DNA of 64,000 nucleotides, taken from positions 62,001 to 126,000 of the forward strand of contig DATEDF010000105.1 in NCBI GenBank assembly GCA_035286465.1. The letters are read 5' to 3'. This stretch comes from Fen-1231 sp035286465 (GTDB taxonomy: Bacteria; Gemmatimonadota; Gemmatimonadetes; Gemmatimonadales; Gemmatimonadaceae). Positions 58,911 to 64,000 of the stretch are shown piece by piece (position 1 is the stretch's first letter; each line of letters starts with the position of its first letter). The notes beneath the pieces are model-generated. The model was not told the origin of the DNA and did not search any database. It saw only the letters and a list, made by a program, of their open reading frames with translations. The translations under genes and the position numbers were made by a program.

Positions 58911-61826
58911 ATGAGCGCCGCGCCGAGCCCCCGTCTCTTCCTGGTTGACGGCTACGCGCTCATCTACCGGTCCTTCTTCGCACTCGGCACACAGCCGCTC
59001 ATCAGCAGTCGCGGCGAGAACACCTCGATCGCCCGCGGCGCGCACGACTTCCTCAAGCGGCTCATTGACAAGCACAAGCCCGAGTTCCTCGGCTGGGTCC
59101 ACGATGCCGGGCTCTCTTTCCGCCACGAACGCTACCCCGAATACAAGGCCACGCGTGAACGGCTGGAACCCGCACTGCAGGCCGATTTCGATACCGGCGT
59201 CGAGCGCATCTCGCAAATCCTCGACGCGTACCGGATCCCGGTGCTCTCGTTGGACGGATACGAAGCCGACGACGTCATCGGGACGCTCGCGAAACGCGCC
59301 GCGGCGCAGGACGTAAACGCCGTCATCGTCTCGGGCGACAAGGATTTCATGCAGCTCGTGCACGAGCGGATCTGGGTCCTGAACCCCTGGCACGGGCGCC
59401 CGGGCCTCACCACCGAGAAGTGGTACGACGCGGAGAATGCCGCCGAACGCCTCGGCGTGCCGCCAGAGCGTGTTGTGGATTACCTCGCGCTGCTCGGCGA
59501 CAGCTCCGACAACATCCCGGGTGTGAAGGGCATCGGGGAGAAAACGGCGCACGCGCTGATCGCCAGATGGGGGCCCCTTGAGCAGATCCTCGCCCACGCG
59601 GACGAAGTCGAACCTGCACGTGCCCGGAACGCCCTCAAGCAGTTCGGCGACAAAGGGGTCATGTCGAAGGAGTTGGTGACGATACGAGACGATTTGCCGG
59701 TGGCACTCGACCTTCCCGCGCTCGCCCTGAAGACGCCCGACTGGAACCGCCTGCGCCATCTCTTTGTCGAGCTGGAGTTCCGGACAAGCGCGCAGGAAGC
59801 CGCGGCACGCGCCGGAGTGACGCCCGCCCCGGCGGCGAGCACGACCGAGGAGGGCAGCCCGTCTGCGCCGCCCGCCCGCCCGCAGAAGTACGCGGTCGTT
59901 GACACCGTGGAAGGCGTCCGGATGCTCGTGAGCGCGGCGCGCAAGGCTGCATTCCTCGCCGTGGATACCGAGACGGTGCTCGAGACCGGCGCGCCGCAAA
60001 TCGTGACACCCCTTCGCGCGAAGCTGGTGGGAATCTCCATCGCGACTGCCACAGGCGAGGCGTTCTATCTTCCGTTCGCACACCGCGAGCGCGACACCGC
60101 GCAGGGCGACCTCTCGCTCGGAACGCCCAAGGGCCCCACGACGGCGAAGTCGGAGGCCAGGGCCTCCGCGAGCATCGCCGGGAAGATGCTGGCGGACGGC
60201 CCGCATCCCGTTCGAAACCTCCCCGCTCTCCTTTCCGCCGAGCTGGCGCCCCTCCGCGAGCTCCTCGCCGACGCGAAAGTGAGAAAGACAGCGCACAACG
60301 CGAAATACGACCTCCTGGTGCTACGGCGGGCCGGAATCACGCTTGCCGGACTCGACTTCGATTCGATGCTCGCGAGCTATCTGCTCGACCCCGGCCGCCG
60401 TTCACACTCCCTGGATGCGCTCGCGATCGAGTTCCTGCAGCTCCCGATGACCAGCTACGAAGAGCTCACGGGCAAGGGGAAGCAGCAGATCCCGTTCGAC
60501 GAGGTCCCGATCACCGCGGCCCGCGACTATTCGTGTGCCGACGCCGATTTCACGTTCCGTCTCCGCGACGCCCTCGAGCCGAAACTTGCGGAGGCGGAAG
60601 CGCTCGCTCTCCTCCGGGACGTGGAGCTGCCGCTGATCGGCGTGCTGGCCGAGATGGAATGGCACGGCATCATGATTGACGTGCCATGGTTCCATTCCCT
60701 CAAGGCGCGGTTTGCGAAGGAGCGTCAGGAAGTCGAGCAGCAGATCCACGAGACTGCCGGAGCGGAGTTCAACATCAACTCCAATCGTCAGCTCGGTGCC
60801 ATCCTCTTCGACAAGCTTGGCCTTCCGGTCAAGAAGAAGACCGCCACCGGTCCGAGCACGGACGCCTCCGTTCTGGAGGAGCTGGCCGACGAGGGCCACG
60901 CGCTTCCGGCCCTGATACTGGAGTACCGCGAGCTCGCGAAGCTCGAGAGCACCTATCTCGACACGCTGCCCGCCCTCGTGAACCCGGGCACCGGTCGGCT
61001 GCACACTTCGTTCAACCAGACGGTGGCGAGCACGGGAAGGCTGGCGTCGAGTGACCCGAATCTCCAGAACATCCCCGTGCGGCGCGAGCTCGGAAGGGAG
61101 ATCCGAAAGGGCTTCATTCCGGAGCGCGGGTGGACGATGCTCTCGGCCGACTATTCGCAGGTCGAGCTGCGGCTTCTCGCACACCTCTCGCACGATCCGG
61201 CCTTTGTCGCGGCGTTCCGGGCGGGAGGCGACATCCACCGGCAGACCGCATCGGTCATCTTCGGGCTCCCGGCGGATGCCGTGTCGCCGGAGATGCGCGC
61301 CAGGGCCAAGACCATCAACTTCGCCACCATCTACGGACAGGGTGCGTTCGCCCTGTCGCGCCAGCTGAAGATCGAGCACGCGGAGGCGAGAGCGTTCATT
61401 GACACGTACTTCGAGCGGTTCGCCGGCGTGCGGGCCTTTCTCGATGCCACGGTGGAGCAGGCACGGGAGAAGGGCTACGTCGAGACCATCTTCAAACGAC
61501 GCCGCTACATCCCGGAGCTGAAAGACCGGAACTTCAACATCCGCGCGTTCGGGGAGCGCACGGCCCAGAACTCCCCGATCCAGGGGTCCGCAGCCGATCT
61601 GATCAAGGTCGCGATGATTCGCATTCATGACGGAATCGCCAAGCGCGGACTGAAGAGCCGCATGCTCCTCCAGGTGCACGACGAGCTCGTGTTCGAATGC
61701 CCGCCCGGCGAAGTGCACGAGCTGCGCGAGCTGGTCGCGCACGAGATGACGGCGGCGGTGAAACTCGACGTTCCGCTGGTGGTGGATGTGGGAACCGGAC
61801 CCAACTGGCTCGAGGCCAAACCCTAA
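58911..61826 (+). CDS. polA: DNA polymerase I
   Basis: 971 residues, slightly longer than usual. The 5'-3' exonuclease domain starts LFLVDGYALIYRSFFAL and has DDVIGTLAKRAAAQDVNAVI. The proofreading domain retains its metal ligands (AVDTETVLE, HNAKYDLLVL, YSCADADFTFRL). The polymerase domain has DYSQVELRLLAHLSHDP (motif A, near 746), RAKTINFATIYGQGAFAL (motif B) and LLQVHDELVFE (motif C). All three activities are likely. About 70 extra residues rich in Gly/Ala/Pro interrupt the proofreading domain (near 390-440). The promoter may lie beyond the hairpin after cspA. Confidence 0.98.
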   Translation: MSAAPSPRLFLVDGYALIYRSFFALGTQPLISSRGENTSIARGAHDFLKRLIDKHKPEFLGWVHDAGLSFRHERYPEYKATRERLEPALQADFDTGVERISQILDAYRIPVLSLDGYEADDVIGTLAKRAAAQDVNAVIVSGDKDFMQLVHERIWVLNPWHGRPGLTTEKWYDAENAAERLGVPPERVVDYLALLGDSSDNIPGVKGIGEKTAHALIARWGPLEQILAHADEVEPARARNALKQFGDKGVMSKELVTIRDDLPVALDLPALALKTPDWNRLRHLFVELEFRTSAQEAAARAGVTPAPAASTTEEGSPSAPPARPQKYAVVDTVEGVRMLVSAARKAAFLAVDTETVLETGAPQIVTPLRAKLVGISIATATGEAFYLPFAHRERDTAQGDLSLGTPKGPTTAKSEARASASIAGKMLADGPHPVRNLPALLSAELAPLRELLADAKVRKTAHNAKYDLLVLRRAGITLAGLDFDSMLASYLLDPGRRSHSLDALAIEFLQLPMTSYEELTGKGKQQIPFDEVPITAARDYSCADADFTFRLRDALEPKLAEAEALALLRDVELPLIGVLAEMEWHGIMIDVPWFHSLKARFAKERQEVEQQIHETAGAEFNINSNRQLGAILFDKLGLPVKKKTATGPSTDASVLEELADEGHALPALILEYRELAKLESTYLDTLPALVNPGTGRLHTSFNQTVASTGRLASSDPNLQNIPVRRELGREIRKGFIPERGWTMLSADYSQVELRLLAHLSHDPAFVAAFRAGGDIHRQTASVIFGLPADAVSPEMRARAKTINFATIYGQGAFALSRQLKIEHAEARAFIDTYFERFAGVRAFLDATVEQAREKGYVETIFKRRRYIPELKDRNFNIRAFGERTAQNSPIQGSAADLIKVAMIRIHDGIAKRGLKSRMLLQVHDELVFECPPGEVHELRELVAHEMTAAVKLDVPLVVDVGTGPNWLEAKP

Positions 61827-61905
61827 GTCCCTCAGTCAGACCGTCTTGCAGAGTGCGACAACCGTAGCGAAACAGGCCGGCGCTGCCGTTCGAGGACGCC
61901 GACAC

Positions 61906-61934
61906 TTGCCCTCCAATCCATTGTTTCGTATACG
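61906..61934 (+). promoter_or_regulatory. Predicted pilin promoter
   Basis: TTGCCC (61906-61911), a 17-nt spacer and TATACG (61929-61934) form a sigma-70-type match about 140 nt upstream of the pilin start. A short hairpin (GGAGCG-GTGA-CGCTCC, 61981-61996) with a GNRA-type loop lies in the leader. Confidence 0.35.
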
Positions 61935-62071
61935 TTTACGACCTGCCGCGCGGCGCGGCCCTCCCCTTGCGCCTGCAAATGGAGCGGTGACGCTCCGCGA
62001 ACGGGGGCGGCAGTTCGTTCGTGCGCCGCGTCACACTGTCAGGAAGTCCTCAACCCGACCCCGGACGAGCC

Positions 62072-62464
62072 ATGGTTGCCCAGCGACAACGCGCACGCGG
62101 CTTCACGCTGATCGAGCTGTTGATCGTGGTCGTCATCATCGGTATTCTCGCGGCGATCGCGATACCGAAGTTCTCGAACACCAAGGGCAAGGCGAACGCC
62201 GCCGCTTTGCGATCGGACCTCCGGAATCTGGCCACGGCCCAGGAGTCGTACTTCTTCGAGAACGAGATCTACACGTCCGTCATCGCGGACCTGAAGTACA
62301 ACAGCTCGCCGGGCGTGACCATCGTGATCCCCGCCGCGACCGCGTCGGGGTGGTCGGCGAAAGCCACGCACCCGGCGTCGTTTCCGCTCACCTGCGCGCT
62401 CTTCATAGGGGGTGTGGCGGCGCTCCCACCAGCCACCGTAGACGGTCTCATCGCCTGTCAGTAA
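62072..62464 (+). CDS. Type IV pilin-like protein
   Basis: 130 residues. A short basic leader (MVAQRQRARG) precedes the prepilin cleavage site G/FTLIE. The +5 Glu and hydrophobic helix (FTLIELLIVVVIIGILAAIA) are typical. The C-terminal region is short, with a Cys pair (LTCALF, LIACQ) that could form the D-region disulfide of a minor pilin. No assembly genes are in the window. It lacks the long globular domain of major pilins, so minor pilin or pseudopilin cannot be distinguished. Confidence 0.9.
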   Translation: MVAQRQRARGFTLIELLIVVVIIGILAAIAIPKFSNTKGKANAAALRSDLRNLATAQESYFFENEIYTSVIADLKYNSSPGVTIVIPAATASGWSAKATHPASFPLTCALFIGGVAALPPATVDGLIACQ

Positions 62465-62547
62465 GCGCAGCGCGCCGAAGCACGCCATCGTCGGCGCCAC
62501 CGGCGTGGCGCGAGTTCGACGCGCGCCGTGACGGCGTTGTGCACGCG

Positions 62548-62766
62548 ATGTCCGGTGGACTGTGGCTGCATCGTCATCGCTGGATGGGGCGGTTTATGGC
62601 GCACCTCGTCTCGAGCGACCGCGACCTGCTCGTGAGGTACGGCCTCTCGAACGGGCTGAACCCCGAGCGGCTGCAATACAAACCGCTACGCGATCCGCGC
62701 GACGGCGCGCGGCGCGCCGCCTGGCACTGGGATCTCGTCGGCCCGTGGCTGCCGCCTTGCGCATGA
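62548..62766 (+). CDS. Small protein of unknown function (72 residues)
   Basis: The frame from the ATG at 62548 reads through LWLHRHRWMGRFMAHLVSSD, RYGLSNGLNPERLQYKPLRD and ARRAAWHWDLVGPWLP. Its Trp/His-rich start weakly recalls DUF4031-type proteins, but no family match can be claimed. The stop overlaps the next start as ATGA, which suggests real translation and coupling. A GTG 9 nt upstream is an alternative start. Confidence 0.5.
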   Translation: MSGGLWLHRHRWMGRFMAHLVSSDRDLLVRYGLSNGLNPERLQYKPLRDPRDGARRAAWHWDLVGPWLPPCA

Positions 62767-63668
62767 GGCGCCGCATCGCGGTCTCGCTCCTCGCGCTTGT
62801 CGCGCCTGCCGCGCTTGCGGTGGCCGCCTGTGCACGCGAGAAACCCGGGGAAGCCGGCCGGTCCTCCGTCTCGGCATCCCTTCCGGTGTCCGGCACGGCG
62901 GGCGCCATGCGCGCGTGGGACGATTCGCTCGGGAACTTCATCGTCACGCCCTCCATCGAAACGGGCGCCCCGACGCTCTTTGCACGCGACACCTCGCTAA
63001 GCGCGGCGTTCGACGTGGAACTCTTCAGTCACGAAGCGCTCACCGTCCGCGCGACGTTGAGGCCCGGCGCGAGCGTATCCGGGTGCGCATGGAAGCGGAC
63101 GGCGACGCTCGGCATGCCGGCCGACGAGCCGGCGCCGGTGGTCTGGTCACTGGCGCTCGCGCCGGGCATCGCAACGCCGCTCGCCATTGACCTCGTGAGC
63201 GAACTCCTGCCGCGCGATTCATCCGACCTCGTCACGCGGATTCACCGCCTGGTCAGCGCGCTCCCCGACGACTCGGTGTCCGCACCCTTCCGCGGTCTCC
63301 CCGTCGTCGTTCGCGACGCCTGGCGCTTTTCGCGCGAAGACGGATCGTACGTGGCGGTTGCGGTGGCTACGCGCGCGCTCAACCTCGAATCGAATCCGCG
63401 CGCTGAAGTGGTCACGCTCATCGCCGAGCCCGATTCGGCAGCTGGGCAGCGCGCCTGGCGCACCGTGTTCGCACGGCGCGTCGCAGGACCAGAGGACCGG
63501 GTCGAGGGATCCGACCTGCTGGCCGCCATCCGATTGAGCGGCGACCAGACGGCCGTCGTCCTCGTGCGGGAGAGCGAGGGCGGCGCGCAGGTGGACGTCG
63601 TCGAACGAACCACGGGAGGCGCCTGGCGGGTGCGCTGGTCGAGCGCCTCGCTCCCCTGCTTCCGCTGA
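62763..63668 (+). CDS. Lipoprotein of unknown function
   Basis: 301 residues. The signal peptide ends LAVAACAREK with a lipobox Cys. The mature part contains several beta strands (AFDVELFSHEALTVRATLRP, VVWSLALAPGIATPLAIDLV, YVAVAVATRALNLESNPRAE, TAVVLVRESEGGAQVDVVER). No family is recognised. It is translationally coupled to the preceding small gene and converges with the ABC permease gene, 9 bp away. Confidence 0.6.
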   Translation: MRRRIAVSLLALVAPAALAVAACAREKPGEAGRSSVSASLPVSGTAGAMRAWDDSLGNFIVTPSIETGAPTLFARDTSLSAAFDVELFSHEALTVRATLRPGASVSGCAWKRTATLGMPADEPAPVVWSLALAPGIATPLAIDLVSELLPRDSSDLVTRIHRLVSALPDDSVSAPFRGLPVVVRDAWRFSREDGSYVAVAVATRALNLESNPRAEVVTLIAEPDSAAGQRAWRTVFARRVAGPEDRVEGSDLLAAIRLSGDQTAVVLVRESEGGAQVDVVERTTGGAWRVRWSSASLPCFR

Positions 63669-63677
63669 ACGCGAGCG

Positions 63678-64000
63678 CTACGTATCGGCGACATCTCGCC
63701 GCGCGAGTGCGGCGGGCGCCACCGCGCGCCCGCGCATGCCGGCGAGCGCCACCAGCGTCAGGACGTAGGGGAACGCCAGCGACGCCTGGTATGGCAGCGA
63801 CCACCCCATCACCTGCGAGCGGTACTGCAAGGCGCTCGCCGCGCCGAAGAGCAGTGCGGCTGCCGCCACGCCGAGCGGCTTCCACCGCCCGAGCACCACG
63901 ATGGCGATCGCGATGAACCCGCGCCCGGCGGACATGTGTTCCGTGAACGTGCCGACCTGTGCGAGAACGAGCGTGCCGCCGCCCAACCCGCCCATCGCAC
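63678..64000 (-). CDS. ABC transporter permease, C-terminal part, cut by the right window edge
   Basis: The minus-strand frame continues off the window; about 106 residues remain. The visible segment (GGTLVLAQVGTFTEHMSAGR, GFIAIAIVVLGRWKPLGVAA, MGWSLPYQASLAFPYVLTLV) is characteristic of the simple-sugar/nucleoside-type (BmpA-associated, YufQ-like) branched-chain-family permeases. Its ATP-binding and solute-binding partners must lie beyond the right edge. The substrate class (nucleoside or sugar) is only inferred. Confidence 0.85.
   Translation of the reverse strand, partial: AMGGLGGGTLVLAQVGTFTEHMSAGRGFIAIAIVVLGRWKPLGVAAAALLFGAASALQYRSQVMGWSLPYQASLAFPYVLTLVALAGMRGRAVAPAALARRDVADT

Overview
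This is a GC-rich bacterial chromosome segment with a Gram-negative envelope. Evidence for that includes many lipoprotein signal peptides, a probable outer-membrane barrel, a YidC with a large periplasmic domain, a SPOR-domain protein and paired M16 peptidases. Gene content (a large secreted sortilin/VPS10-type propeller, a GWxTD lipoprotein, several ECF sigma/anti-sigma pairs, a plant-type FabI) resembles Gemmatimonadota. That assignment rests on recalled family habits, because no 16S rRNA is present. There is no transposase, integrase, prophage or CRISPR array.

Layout. 1-7.6 kb: phospholipase D-like enzyme (cut by the left edge), fabI, secreted proteins and a flippase-like membrane protein. 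7.6-11.6 kb: a translationally coupled operon of a VIT/vWA protein, an ECF sigma factor and its anti-sigma factor. 11.7-17.2 kb: an HD-GYP protein overlapping a HEAT-like protein, with a divergent GMC oxidoreductase. 17.3-26.3 kb: transketolase, MFS exporter, a coupled metallopeptidase/ATP-grasp pair, an outer-membrane barrel and a secreted carboxypeptidase-regulatory-fold protein. 26.3-27.6 kb: tRNA-Phe and pheA. 27.6-37.8 kb: a ten-gene minus-strand run, namely sigma, anti-sigma, holA, SPOR protein, mutS, CBS-type cysteine synthase, ddl, a cysteine-free QueE-like protein, rhomboid protease and queF. 38-42.7 kb: beta-CASP nuclease, two M16 peptidases and a Nudix hydrolase. 42.7-44.7 kb: a 58-residue protein, upp and a zincin.

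44.8-51.5 kb is the chromosomal origin neighbourhood. mnmE, yidC, yidD, rnpA and rpmH run left; dnaA and dnaN run right. A perfect DnaA box lies inside the predicted dnaA promoter, and the dnaA-dnaN spacer is AT-rich with degenerate boxes. 51.5-64 kb carries a lipoprotein, the RNase P RNA (so both RNase P subunits are in the window), an AraC-type regulator, pyrE, a histidine kinase, a Ser/Thr kinase, a GWxTD lipoprotein, a CTP-dependent-kinase-like membrane protein, cspA, polA, an orphan type IV pilin and a truncated sugar/nucleoside-type ABC permease.

The most unusual observations are: (i) a QueE-family protein lacking every radical-SAM cysteine, in the same operon as queF; (ii) an N-terminal domain shared by the overlapping HD-GYP and HEAT genes; (iii) an rnpA frame with no ATG, GTG or TTG ahead of its conserved region; (iv) in-frame tandem repeats encoding the hydrophobic cores of two signal peptides.
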